Part shown: positions 9,513 to 20,176 of the stretch, in pieces
Layout of the letters: the number at the start of each line of letters is the position of its first letter
How positions within the stretch are numbered: the first letter of the stretch is position 1
Source of the DNA: Mesorhizobium sp. M4B.F.Ca.ET.058.02.1.1
Lineage (GTDB): Bacteria > Pseudomonadota > Alphaproteobacteria > Rhizobiales > Rhizobiaceae
Assembly: GCF_003952505.1 (NCBI RefSeq)
Contig: NZ_CP034450.1
Coordinates: forward strand, 868,001 to 932,000
Length of the DNA stretch: 64,000 nt
Direction of reading: 5' to 3'
Position numbers and translations under genes: made by a program
Notes under the pieces: generated by a model
The model's database searches: none
What the model was told of the DNA's origin: nothing
What the model saw: the letters and a program-made list of their open reading frames with translations, nothing else

Positions 9513-10877
9513 TTACACCAGCATGCCCATCGGGTTTTCGATCATGCGCTTGAAGGCGCCGAGCAGTTCGGCGCCGAGCGCGCCGTCGACGGCGCGGTGA
9601 TCGGTCGACAGCGTCACCGACATGACGTTGGCTATCGTGATCTCGCCGTTCTTGACCACTGCACGCTGCTCGCCGGCGCCGACCGCCAGGATCGTTGCGT
9701 GCGGCGGGTTGATGACGGCGGCAAAATCCTTGATGCCGAACATGCCGAGATTGGAGACCGCCGTGGTGCCGCCCTGATATTCCTCCGGCTTCAGCTTGCG
9801 GCTGCGGGCGCGGCTGGCCAGATCCTTCATTTCGTTGGAGATGACCGACAGCGTCTTTTCGTCGGCATGGCGGATGATCGGCGTGATGAGCCCGCCCGGG
9901 ATCGAGACCGCGACGCCGACATCGGCGTGCTTGTGCTTGACCATGGCGCTGTCAGTCCACGAGGCATTGGCGTCCGGCACCGCCATCAGCGCCATCGCCA
10001 TCGCCTTGATCACCATGTCGTTGACCGAGAGCTTGTAGGCGGGAACCTCGCCCTTTTCGGTCTTCTTCACCGGCGCGGCGGCGTTGAGCTGTGTGCGCAG
10101 AGCCAGCAGCGCGTCGAGTTCGCAATCCAGCGTCAGGTAGAAATGCGGGATGGTGCTCTTGGCCTCGACCAGGCGGCGCGCGATGGTCTTGCGCATGTTG
10201 TCGTGCGGGACGAGTTCGTAGGAGCCTTCGGCGAACAGCTTCAGCACCTGGTCGTCCGACATTGGCTTCGGCGCTGCCGCCGGAGCTGCCGCCGGAGCAC
10301 CGGCAGGCGCCTTGGCGGCTGGCGCTGCTTTCGCGCCGCCGCCGGCAATCGCTGCCTCGACATCGGCCTTGACGACGCGGCCATGCGGGCCCGTGCCGGT
10401 GACATTAGCCACATCGACGCCGGCATCCTTGGCGATGCGTCGGGCAAGCGGTGACGCGAAGGTGCGCTCGCCGCCAGCGTGGCCATTAGCAACCGCAGCG
10501 GGCTCTGCCTTGGCCGGCGCGGGCGCCACGGCGGCTGCCGGCTTCGGCGCTTCCGCCTTCGGGGCCTCGGCTTTCGGAGCCTCGGCTTTGGGCGCGGCAC
10601 CGCCATCGCCCTTCGCCGCGGCGCCGGCATCCTCGCCTTCGCCGGCAAGAATGGCGATCAGCGCATTGACCTTGACGCCTTCGGTGCCGGCCGGAACGAC
10701 CAGCTTGGCGACGGTGCCTTCATCGACGGCCTCGACTTCCATCGTCGCCTTGTCGGTCTCGATCTCGGCGATCACGTCGCCCGGCGAGACCTTATCGCCT
10801 TCCTTGACCAGCCACTTGGCGAGATTGCCTTCTTCCATCGTTGGCGAGAGCGCCGGCATGGTGATGTTGATGGGCAT
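9513..10877 (-). CDS. pdhC: Pyruvate dehydrogenase E2, dihydrolipoamide acetyltransferase
   Basis: 454-residue core subunit of the PDH complex, transferring acetyl from lipoamide to CoA. A single lipoyl domain (residues 1-75, lipoyl Lys in [12 protein letters not shown]) is followed by an Ala/Pro/Lys-rich swinging linker with KAEAP repeats (about 90-135). The E1/E3-binding domain (about 139-176, FASPLARRIAKDAGVDV) comes next, then a second Ala-rich linker and the catalytic domain, ending in STDHRAVDGALGAELL, which holds the active-site His and Asp. Expressed with pdhA and pdhB; a small membrane ORF lies between pdhB and pdhC. Confidence 0.96.
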   Translation of the reverse strand: MPINITMPALSPTMEEGNLAKWLVKEGDKVSPGDVIAEIETDKATMEVEAVDEGTVAKLVVPAGTEGVKVNALIAILAGEGEDAGAAAKGDGGAAPKAEAPKAEAPKAEAPKPAAAVAPAPAKAEPAAVANGHAGGERTFASPLARRIAKDAGVDVANVTGTGPHGRVVKADVEAAIAGGGAKAAPAAKAPAGAPAAAPAAAPKPMSDDQVLKLFAEGSYELVPHDNMRKTIARRLVEAKSTIPHFYLTLDCELDALLALRTQLNAAAPVKKTEKGEVPAYKLSVNDMVIKAMAMALMAVPDANASWTDSAMVKHKHADVGVAVSIPGGLITPIIRHADEKTLSVISNEMKDLASRARSRKLKPEEYQGGTTAVSNLGMFGIKDFAAVINPPHATILAVGAGEQRAVVKNGEITIANVMSVTLSTDHRAVDGALGAELLGAFKRMIENPMGMLV

Positions 10878-10880
10878 CGC

Positions 10881-11168
10881 TCACTCCTGAATGAATTTGA
10901 ACAGGCCGCGCATGACGGTCAGCGTGGCGACGATAAACACAGGTGGCAAGACCCCGAAATGAAAGCTGCTTTTACTCATTTCGAGGCTCATCATGCCACC
11001 GGTTTGATCAACCTGTGCGGAACCAGTTGCGACAATTGCCAGGACAAGCGAAGCGACGCCGCTGAGCACCAGCAAGACCGCATCGAACTTTCCTGTCATC
11101 GAGCGCACGAAAAAGGCCACGGCAATGGTAGGGACAATGACGGCGGCCAGAACCCAGAGAGACGGCAT
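10881..11168 (-). CDS. Small hypothetical membrane protein between pdhB and pdhC
   Basis: 95 residues and no family recognised. Hydrophobic segments at about residues 5-21, 29-48 and 70-88 suggest three membrane spans with a polar Met/Ser-rich loop between the second and third. It starts 12 nt after pdhB and ends 3 nt before pdhC, so it must be on the same transcript. Not part of the standard PDH gene set. Confidence 0.6.
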   Translation of the reverse strand: MPSLWVLAAVIVPTIAVAFFVRSMTGKFDAVLLVLSGVASLVLAIVATGSAQVDQTGGMMSLEMSKSSFHFGVLPPVFIVATLTVMRGLFKFIQE

Positions 11169-11180
11169 CCGCGTTGTTTC

Positions 11181-12566
<1,386 letters not shown>

Positions 12567-12581
12567 GTCCTTGCCCTCCCT

Positions 12582-13622
12582 TTACAGTACGATGTCGGTC
12601 CAGAGCTCGGACGGATCCGGCTCGGCGTCGTTCTGGGCAAATTCGGCGGCGTCGGCGACGATGTCGCGGACCTCCTTGTCGATGGCCTTGAGCTCGTCCT
12701 CGCTGGCCCATTTCTTGTCGAGCAGCCGCGCCCTGACCTGCTCGATCGGGTCATGCTCGGAGCGCATCTTCTGCACTTCTTCCTTGGAGCGGTACTTCGC
12801 CGGATCGGACATCGAATGGCCGCGATAGCGGTAGGTCTGCATCTCCAGGATCAGCGGGCCGTTGCCGGCGCGGCACCATTCGGTGGCGAGATCGGCGGCG
12901 GACTTGACGGCGCGCACGTCCATGCCGTCGACCTGGATGCCGGGGATCTTGAAGGATGCGCCGCGATGGGAGAAATCGGTCTCGGCCGAGGAGCGCGACA
13001 CCGAGGTGCCCATGGCGTAGCGGTTGTTCTCGATGATGAAGATCACGGGCAGCTTCCACAGCGAGGCCATGTTGAAGCTTTCGTAGACCTGGCCCTGGTT
13101 GGCGGCGCCGTCGCCGAAATAGGTCAGCGACACGTTCTTGTTCTCGCGATAGCGGTTGGCGAAAGCGAGACCGGTGCCGAGCGACACCTGCGCGCCGACA
13201 ATGCCGTGGCCGCCATAGAAATGCTTCTCCTTGGAGAACATGTGCATGGAGCCGCCCTTGCCTTTGGACAGCCCGCCCCGGCGCCCGGTGAGCTCCGCCA
13301 TGACGCCGCGCGGCGACAGGTCCATCGCCAGCATGTGGCCGTGGTCGCGATAGGCGGTGATCATCTGGTCGCCTTCGATCAGCGCCATCTTCATGCCGGT
13401 GACGACGGCTTCCTGACCGATATAGAGGTGGCAGAAGCCGCCGATGAAGCCCATGCCGTAGAGCTGGCCGGCCTTTTCCTCGAAGCGGCGGATGAGCAGC
13501 ATGTGCCGGTAGGCGGCGAGCTCATCGTTCTTGGTGAAGTCGGCAGGCTTCGGGGCCGAGAGCCCTTGTGATTTACCGTCGTTTTTGGATTTGGCAGGCG
13601 CTTTTCTGGCGGCGGTGGCCAT
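12582..13622 (-). CDS. pdhA: Pyruvate dehydrogenase E1 alpha
   Basis: 346-residue E1 alpha subunit. The thiamine-diphosphate motif runs from GDGAANQGQVYES to ENNRYAMGTS. The phosphorylation-loop-like segment YRYRGHSMSDPAKYR is conserved with mitochondrial E1 alpha. The N-terminal 25 residues are Lys/Ala-rich and look like an unstructured tail. First gene of the pdhA-pdhB-(membrane ORF)-pdhC unit. The 196-bp gap upstream, separating it from the FtsB-like gene, should hold its promoter; I could not pick a convincing -35/-10 pair. Confidence 0.96.
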   Translation of the reverse strand: MATAARKAPAKSKNDGKSQGLSAPKPADFTKNDELAAYRHMLLIRRFEEKAGQLYGMGFIGGFCHLYIGQEAVVTGMKMALIEGDQMITAYRDHGHMLAMDLSPRGVMAELTGRRGGLSKGKGGSMHMFSKEKHFYGGHGIVGAQVSLGTGLAFANRYRENKNVSLTYFGDGAANQGQVYESFNMASLWKLPVIFIIENNRYAMGTSVSRSSAETDFSHRGASFKIPGIQVDGMDVRAVKSAADLATEWCRAGNGPLILEMQTYRYRGHSMSDPAKYRSKEEVQKMRSEHDPIEQVRARLLDKKWASEDELKAIDKEVRDIVADAAEFAQNDAEPDPSELWTDIVL

Positions 13623-13818
13623 GCATCACTCCCTGTTGGCGTCTCTTCGCGGACATTTAGAGCAGGATGAAATCCGCTCCGAGGGAGATCGTCTCTCCCC
13701 ACCGATTTGAGCGAGGCTAACATGCGGGAAAGCATTGCGCCATGCTGAAAAATGCATGGCTGGCATGCGTCTAAGCGATTAAAATCATTGAAAATATAGG
13801 CGATTAACTGGAATTCAG

Positions 13819-14142
13819 TTATTTCGCTGATACCGGCAACATGACGGTGATTTCGTCGGCGTGGGAGAGATTGAGCGCCTTACGAGCCTGCTCGTCAAGC
13901 ATATCTTTCTCCAGCGTGCCCTCGTGCATGAGCTGGACACGCCGCTCGAGATCGACCCGGCGCGCCTTGACGGTGTCGAGCTGCGCCTGCAGTTCGACCG
14001 CCCTGGCTTGGAGCTGGTACTTGGAATAGATGCCGAACTCGCCGTGATAGGCATGGAAGCCGAAATAGGCCAGGAACAGCACGCAGAGCGAGGGGACGAT
14101 CAGCCGGCCGGTGTTTCTCTGCTTGTGCTGACGTGTCCACAT
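13819..14142 (-). CDS. FtsB/DivIC-like septum formation initiator
   Basis: 107-residue bitopic membrane protein. A basic N terminus is followed by one membrane span (about residues 14-31), then a heptad-like coiled coil (about 40-75, QARAVELQAQLDTVKARR) and a C-terminal segment ending in EITVMLPVSAK. This is the FtsB/DivIC architecture of the divisome. The position next to eno matches the eno-ftsB neighbourhood seen widely in proteobacteria. It has its own ATG after a 156-bp gap containing the eno terminator. Confidence 0.85.
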   Translation of the reverse strand: MWTRQHKQRNTGRLIVPSLCVLFLAYFGFHAYHGEFGIYSKYQLQARAVELQAQLDTVKARRVDLERRVQLMHEGTLEKDMLDEQARKALNLSHADEITVMLPVSAK

Positions 14143-14249
14143 GATCCAGATCCTCGCGGCCGCGAACCCGAACGGCCCGAGAATCTTTTTCGCTCCATTG
14201 TGCTTAATGGACGGTTACGGATGGACGTATCCAGTGCCCCAAAACGAAA

Positions 14250-14272
14250 AAGGGCGGGAACGCCCCGCCCTT
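14250..14272 (-). terminator. Rho-independent terminator of eno
   Basis: A perfect 9-bp stem AAGGGCGGG / CCCGCCCTT with a 5-nt loop. On the minus strand it is followed by TTTTCGTTTT (14241-14250 complement), 26 nt after the eno stop codon. Confidence 0.85.
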
Positions 14273-14298
14273 CCTAGATATAACGATGGGATGCCAGA

Positions 14299-15693
<1,395 letters not shown>

Positions 15694-15772
15694 TCATCAT
15701 AAGTCATGCGCGGCACGCCGCTTTCTGGTCTATGATTCTGCTTGCGCGGGGCGAAACAGGAGGAGTTTCGCC

Positions 15773-15895
15773 ATGTCCCAGTTGAGCGGTATCGTGAGTT
15801 TGTTCCTGATCGCGGCAGCGTTCCTGACGTCGTGCGACAACCAGCAGCCCCAGCAGGGCGCCGCGCAACTGTCGACACTACAGGCAGCGCAGTAG
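15773..15895 (+). CDS. Small predicted lipoprotein
   Basis: 40-residue ORF with a strong Shine-Dalgarno sequence (AGGAGGAG, 15759-15766) placed 6 nt before the ATG. The N terminus is a lipoprotein signal: a hydrophobic stretch GIVSLFLIAAAFLTSC with a lipobox LTSC at residues 18-21. The mature part is a short Gln/Ala-rich tail of about 20 residues. A rho-independent terminator follows 16 nt after the stop. The signal, ribosome site and terminator together make a real gene likely. Function unknown; small entericidin-like lipoproteins have similar size. Confidence 0.65.
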   Translation: MSQLSGIVSLFLIAAAFLTSCDNQQPQQGAAQLSTLQAAQ

Positions 15896-15911
15896 GATCT
15901 TCCAGAAGAAG

Positions 15912-15936
15912 GGCCCCCGCATGTGCGGGGGCCTTT
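15912..15936 (+). terminator. Rho-independent terminator after the small lipoprotein gene
   Basis: A perfect inverted repeat GGCCCCCGCA / TGCGGGGGCC separated by 2 nt is followed by TTT. It closes the 15773-15895 ORF on the plus strand. Confidence 0.75.
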
Positions 15937-15961
15937 CGATTGCGACCTGCCGACTTGGCGA

Positions 15962-16327
15962 TCAATGCCAGTAGGGCTTTACGTGGTAGTATTCGAATGA
16001 CGCATCGCGTGCCGCCTCGCCGTCGGCGCCGGTTAGCTCGTCGATCGAATAGGCCGGGGCGGCCTTGAGCTGCTCCTTCGTGAAAGCGACGACGTAGCCG
16101 CCCATATTTTCGTCATAATCGAGGCTTGCCCACGGAATGGCGTGATACTTCTCGCCCATGCCGAGGAAACCTCCGAAGCCGATGACGGCGAACATGATGC
16201 CGTTCGACATCTTGTCCAGCATGACGTCCTCGATGCTGCCGATACTGTCGCCTGCGGTATTGTAGACCGACGTGCCGATGACGCGCGAGGCGGCAATGGC
16301 TTCGGTGTGGCCAGACGGGGTAGTCAT
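15962..16327 (-). CDS. PRC-barrel domain protein
   Basis: 121-residue soluble protein with a PRC-barrel fold. The domain is visible at about residues 15-95: RVIGTSVYNTAGDSIGSIED, then VIGFGGFLGMGEKYHAIPW and a strand-rich C-terminal half. PRC-barrel proteins of this size are common in rhizobia, are often stress-linked and lack enzymatic motifs. ATG at 16327 has a good ribosome site (GAGAGGAG). An in-frame ATG at 16363 lies further upstream and is less well placed. The neighbouring dodecin gene is separated by 70 nt. Confidence 0.8.
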   Translation of the reverse strand: MTTPSGHTEAIAASRVIGTSVYNTAGDSIGSIEDVMLDKMSNGIMFAVIGFGGFLGMGEKYHAIPWASLDYDENMGGYVVAFTKEQLKAAPAYSIDELTGADGEAARDASFEYYHVKPYWH

Positions 16328-16397
16328 AGTGCTGCTCCTCTCGGTTAATGCCTGTTTTGACAATGAGGGGAGCGGGCGAAGGTTCCCGACTTTGTGC

Positions 16398-16604
16398 TTA
16401 GCTGTCGGTGAGGATGAACGTCACTTTCATGTTGACGCGATAGGCGATGATCTTGCCATCCGCGACGACGATCTTCTGGTCCTGGATCCAGGCGCCCTCG
16501 ACGTTCTTCAAAGTTTTTGCGGCGCGGGCAATGCCCTTCTCGATGGCGTCCTGAAAGCTCTTCTTGGACGACGATGTGATTTCGGTGACGCGGGCGACAG
16601 ACAT
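16398..16604 (-). CDS. Dodecin, flavin-binding protein
   Basis: 68-residue dodecin, a dodecameric flavin storage/buffering protein. The family pattern is clear: VTEITSSSKKSFQDAIEKGI, then KNVEGAWIQDQKIVVADGKI with the flavin-stacking Trp, and RVNMKVTFIL. ATG at 16604 is preceded by GGCAGGAGGAA, a strong ribosome site. An upstream in-frame ATG (16679) is unlikely. It lies downstream of kdsA with a 100-bp gap and probably has its own promoter. Confidence 0.9.
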   Translation of the reverse strand: MSVARVTEITSSSKKSFQDAIEKGIARAAKTLKNVEGAWIQDQKIVVADGKIIAYRVNMKVTFILTDS

Positions 16605-16704
16605 GGCTTCCTCCTGCCAAGACGCACATTTGCGAGGATGAAGGTAACGCCGGGTATCTGCAACCACAAGCCGGCGCACGAATGGCCCGGACCAGCGCTG
16701 ATTG

Positions 16705-17547
16705 TCAGCGCCCCTTGGCTACGCGGTCGAACGCCATCAGCCTTTCGAGCAATGCCCGAAGGTCCTTCAACGGCACCATGTTAGGGCCGTCGGAGGGAGC
16801 ATTGTCGGGATCCTGGTGCGTCTCGATGAACACGCCGGCAACCCCGACCGCCACCGCCGCGCGCGAGAGCGTCTCGACGAAGCGGCGCTCGCCGCCGGTC
16901 GAGCCGCCCTGCCCGCCTGGCTGCTGCACCGAATGCGTGGCGTCGAAAATCACCGGCGCTCCGATCTCGGCCATGACCGGCAGCGCGCGCATGTCGGAGA
17001 CCAGCGTGTTGTAGCCGAAGGAGGCGCCGCGCTCGGTCACCAGCACATTGGCATTGCCGGACCCGGTGACCTTGGCGACGACATTCTTCATGTCCCACGG
17101 CGCCAGGAACTGCCCCTTCTTCACATTCACGACCTTGCCGGTCAGCGCCGCGGCGATCAAAAGGTCGGTCTGGCGGCTGAGAAAGGCCGGTATCTGCAGG
17201 ATGTCGACATGCGGGGCGACCAATGCGCACTGCTCGTCGGTGTGGACGTCGGTCAGGATCGGCAGCGCGAATTCCATGCGCAAATCGTCGAACACCGGCA
17301 GCGCCGCATCCAGCCCGGCGCCGCGCGCCCCGCTCAAGGAGGTGCGGTTGGCCTTGTCATAGCTGGTCTTGTAGACGAGCCCGATGCCGAGCTTTCCGGT
17401 GAGTTCCTTCAGCGCGCCGGCCATGTCGAAGGCATGCTGGCGCGATTCCAGCTGGCATGGCCCGGCGATCAGCGACAGCGGCGCGGCGTTCGAGAAGACG
17501 ACGTTGCCGACGGTCACGGACGGATTGGGCGCCAGGGGTTTGTTCAT
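16705..17547 (-). CDS. kdsA: 3-deoxy-8-phosphooctulonate (KDO-8-P) synthase
   Basis: 280-residue cytosolic aldolase condensing arabinose 5-phosphate and phosphoenolpyruvate for lipopolysaccharide KDO. Motifs are LIAGPCQLESRQHAF, YKTSYDKANRTS, PILTDVHTDEQC, IPAFLSRQTDLL and the C-terminal FIETHQDPDNAPSDGPNM. The segment VIFDATHSVQQPGGQGG is also conserved. The ATG overlaps the stop of the upstream VOC gene by 4 nt, so the two are probably co-transcribed. Confidence 0.95.
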   Translation of the reverse strand: MNKPLAPNPSVTVGNVVFSNAAPLSLIAGPCQLESRQHAFDMAGALKELTGKLGIGLVYKTSYDKANRTSLSGARGAGLDAALPVFDDLRMEFALPILTDVHTDEQCALVAPHVDILQIPAFLSRQTDLLIAAALTGKVVNVKKGQFLAPWDMKNVVAKVTGSGNANVLVTERGASFGYNTLVSDMRALPVMAEIGAPVIFDATHSVQQPGGQGGSTGGERRFVETLSRAAVAVGVAGVFIETHQDPDNAPSDGPNMVPLKDLRALLERLMAFDRVAKGR

Positions 17548-18422
17548 TTTGTCTCCCGGAAGATGAAGGCGGCGCCCTGCCCGGGCGCTGGCCTGACGAT
17601 AATATCATTGCCGCTCATGTGATGTGCGATGGCGTTGGCCGCAAGCAGGCGCGCGGCGATGGCGCTGCTGCGGACCGAGAAAACGATGGCGGCAAAGCGC
17701 AGATGCGGCGACGCTTCTATCGGAACGTTGCAGCGCGAGGCAAAGGTCCCGGGCTCCAGGACGGTCAGGGTTGCGTTCGGCAACTCTATCGCATCACCTT
17801 CCGAACTTTGCTTGCCGGCAGCCGTCGTGAGCAGCCCGATCTGACCAGAAGGCCTGTCGCTCACAGCGATGACTTCGACGATGCCTGTTACGCCGTTGGC
17901 ATGCGCCTGCAATGCAGTGCGGTCGATCTTCGGTGCATTGATGCGCTCACAAGCGAAAAGGAAAGCGTCATCGGCATCCTTGCTGGCGCAGAAGGCCAGC
18001 TTGAAGGACGCCAAATCGCTCTTGCCGCTCGCATCGGTGAAACCACGGGAGAAACTCAGCAACTCCCCCGCCGACATCCCGGCTCCGACATAACGAACAT
18101 GGTCGGCGTCGGCATCGCCGGTTCCGAGCACGACAGCGGAAAAGCCTTCGTCACCGAGGTTCTGCCGGTAGAGACGATCGCGCGCGACGAACACATTGCC
18201 TTCGCCTATCGCCCGGTCCGTCTCCAGGTCGTCGCCAACCGCCAGCGGCTCCAGGTAGGTGCCGTCGGCGAAAAAGACACAGCAGTTTTCGGTGCCAAAC
18301 GGGTGGATGCCGGTCGGCGCCACGACAAAACCGAGTGAACCCAGCCGCACCCGCGCGGCATCCAGGCGCGCTGTCGGCAGCACCAGATGGTCGAGCGGAT
18401 GAGCCTGCGTCGTTTTGATCAT
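17544..18422 (-). CDS. VOC (glyoxalase-like) superfamily protein
   Basis: 292-residue protein of the vicinal oxygen chelate fold. The start MIKTTQAHPLDHLVLPTARL resembles the glyoxalase-like domain opening, with the first metal-type His in DHLVLP. GIHPFGTENCCVFFADGTYLE is the second beta-alpha-beta strand with the usual Gly-Thr-x-Asn. A second, more divergent module follows from about residue 160. Substrate unknown. It is the first gene of a two-gene unit with kdsA (ATGA overlap). Confidence 0.8.
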   Translation of the reverse strand: MIKTTQAHPLDHLVLPTARLDAARVRLGSLGFVVAPTGIHPFGTENCCVFFADGTYLEPLAVGDDLETDRAIGEGNVFVARDRLYRQNLGDEGFSAVVLGTGDADADHVRYVGAGMSAGELLSFSRGFTDASGKSDLASFKLAFCASKDADDAFLFACERINAPKIDRTALQAHANGVTGIVEVIAVSDRPSGQIGLLTTAAGKQSSEGDAIELPNATLTVLEPGTFASRCNVPIEASPHLRFAAIVFSVRSSAIAARLLAANAIAHHMSGNDIIVRPAPGQGAAFIFRETK

Positions 18423-18548
18423 GCCGGCGCGGTGTGCATTATTCCGGAAGTCGGTTCAAGGGGCTCGGCGATGTTGTCCGGCCGGCCTGCCATTCTCCGG
18501 CACCGGGGCCAGTCTTGCCATCGCGGAAGGCCACCCTAGCTCACAACC

Positions 18549-18674
18549 ATGGGAAGAACCGTCCTCATGGCCATGACGATTGCGGCGATTGTAATTGTCG
18601 CCACTCTGGTGCTGACCGCGCCGAAACGGGGCGGCGTCGATCCGGCCGAGACATCCGCCGTTCAAACAGAGTGA
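18549..18674 (+). CDS. Possible 41-residue single-span membrane peptide
   Basis: Short ORF from ATG at 18549 to TGA at 18672-18674. It encodes a basic N terminus, one hydrophobic span (about residues 7-23, MAMTIAAIVIVATLVLT) and a short polar tail. No clear ribosome site is visible, and I recognise no family. It lies in the 461-bp gap between the VOC gene and the glycan operon. The rest of this gap holds only the inverted repeat at 18731-18760. Confidence 0.3.
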   Translation: MGRTVLMAMTIAAIVIVATLVLTAPKRGGVDPAETSAVQTE

Positions 18675-18730
18675 GGCCGCCGGCACCTGCATTTCTTGCG
18701 GATGCAACTATATTGCTGGTATAGGCGAAT

Positions 18731-18760
18731 TGTCGTCAACTCTGACTTGAATTGACGACA
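18731..18760. promoter_or_regulatory. 9-bp inverted repeat upstream of the glycan operon
   Basis: TGTCGTCAA (18731-18739) and TTGACGACA (18752-18760) are perfect inverted repeats separated by 12 nt, about 125 nt before the GT4 start codon. The spacing and symmetry suit a dimeric regulator's operator. No poly-T follows, so it is not a terminator. No matching regulator gene is adjacent. Confidence 0.5.
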
Positions 18761-18883
18761 TACGATAAGGTATCCCCGCGTGGGGGTCCTCAAATCTTGC
18801 CTTGAATGGATTGTTTGCGCGATTGCGGTTCGCTCCCGGATGGCGATCGTTGCTCCATTTTTAGTGGCTGAATAGAGTGGCAG

Positions 18884-20176
18884 ATGACCGGCGACAGCAC
18901 GCTCAGGATATTGCGGATCACGCCGCACTTTTATCGGCCAGGCACATGGCCGGTCGCCTTCGATCCGGTCGGCGGCCTGCAGAATCAGACATGGACAATC
19001 GCCAATGCGATGGACGAGGCCGGCGCCGCCCAGACCATTCTGACCACGTTCATTCCCGGAAGCCCGAGAGAGGTTCAGCTTTCGCCGAGGATGCGCCTCA
19101 AATGCGCAGGCTTCTGGCTGCCGGAGTTCGCCGCCGGCCCGCTGCTCTGCTTCACCTGGTTCCTGGCCGCATTGCCGGAGCTGCTTCGAGCACGCGGCCG
19201 CTATGATGTCGTCCATATCCACTTCAACCACTCGGTCTGGTGCCGGGCCATGGCCATTCTGGTCTCCAGGCTGAAGATACCTCTCGTCGTATCGATGAAC
19301 ACGCAGCTCTGGTCCGGGCTCCAGCATGCACTGCGGCTCAAGGGGAAGACGTATGATGTCACCCGCTGGCTGGAACGCTATGCTTTGATGTCGGCCGACC
19401 GTGTTGTCGCACTCACCGAGCGTTACGGTAGGGAAGCCGTAGCGGAAACCGGGCTGGATCGCCGCGTGGCGGTGATCGCTGACGCTGTCGACGCCGAAGC
19501 GTTCGGCCGTCCGATCGACCCGGACGCGCTTCAAGCCTTTCGCTCCGAGCATGGCATCCCCGAGGGGCGGCTTGTGGTTAGCTTCATCGGCCGCATCAGC
19601 CCGGAAAAGGGTTGGCAGGATTTGCCGGCCCTGGCCAAGCGCCTGGCCGAAAAGGGCGTGTTTTTGTTGATTTGCGGCGATGGCCCCGACCGGCGCAAAC
19701 TGGAAGCGGCGCTTGCCGCCATTTCGCGCCCGGACTGTTTCGCTATCACCGGTTTTGTTTCCCCGACGGAGGTGAAAAAGGCTCTGCAGATTTCCGAAGT
19801 CCTGGTTCTGCCGTCGCGGCGCGAGGTCCTGGGCAGCGTGTTGCTCGAGGCGATGGCCACCGGCCTGCCGGCAGTCGCCTATGCCGTTGGTGGCGTCGCC
19901 GATGTCGCCGGCAATCCGCCGGCATTGGCATTGGTGCGGGACGGCCAGCGTGACGATTTGATCGCCCGCACGATCGAGCTTCTGGACGAGAATCCACTGC
20001 GAAGCACCCTGATCGAGCGCGGGCGCCAACGGGTCGGGGATTTCGCGGTGCATTCGGCGGTTGCCCTCAACCTCGAGCTTTATGCCTCGATCCTGTCGGG
20101 ATCCGGCATCGGCTCGCGAAACCGGGGCGACGTCCTGGCCTTTCAGGAGGACGGCGGTTCGCCGGATGGCGCTTGA
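18884..20176 (+). CDS. Glycosyltransferase family 4 (GT-B fold)
   Basis: 430-residue glycosyltransferase. The N-terminal half begins RILRITPHFYRPGTW and has the Gly-rich GGLQNQTW loop of GT4 acceptor domains. The C-terminal donor-binding half shows FIGRISPEKGWQDL, LLICGDGPDRRKLE, FAITGFVSPTEV and the E-x7-E motif in SRREVLGSVLLEAMATG, then AVGGVADV. No membrane span is evident, so it is probably peripheral at the inner membrane. First gene of an overlapping four-gene operon (GT4, ATP-grasp-like, CelD-like, GT2), so it probably acts in assembly of a surface or secreted glycan. The stop overlaps the next start (TTGA). Confidence 0.88.
   Translation: MTGDSTLRILRITPHFYRPGTWPVAFDPVGGLQNQTWTIANAMDEAGAAQTILTTFIPGSPREVQLSPRMRLKCAGFWLPEFAAGPLLCFTWFLAALPELLRARGRYDVVHIHFNHSVWCRAMAILVSRLKIPLVVSMNTQLWSGLQHALRLKGKTYDVTRWLERYALMSADRVVALTERYGREAVAETGLDRRVAVIADAVDAEAFGRPIDPDALQAFRSEHGIPEGRLVVSFIGRISPEKGWQDLPALAKRLAEKGVFLLICGDGPDRRKLEAALAAISRPDCFAITGFVSPTEVKKALQISEVLVLPSRREVLGSVLLEAMATGLPAVAYAVGGVADVAGNPPALALVRDGQRDDLIARTIELLDENPLRSTLIERGRQRVGDFAVHSAVALNLELYASILSGSGIGSRNRGDVLAFQEDGGSPDGA

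Noticed and set aside
13658..13700. Possible copy of the rhizobial palindromic repeat upstream of pdhA
   Set aside because: Only short similarity (AGAGCAGGATGA...) and no clear inverted repeat; not enough to call an element.
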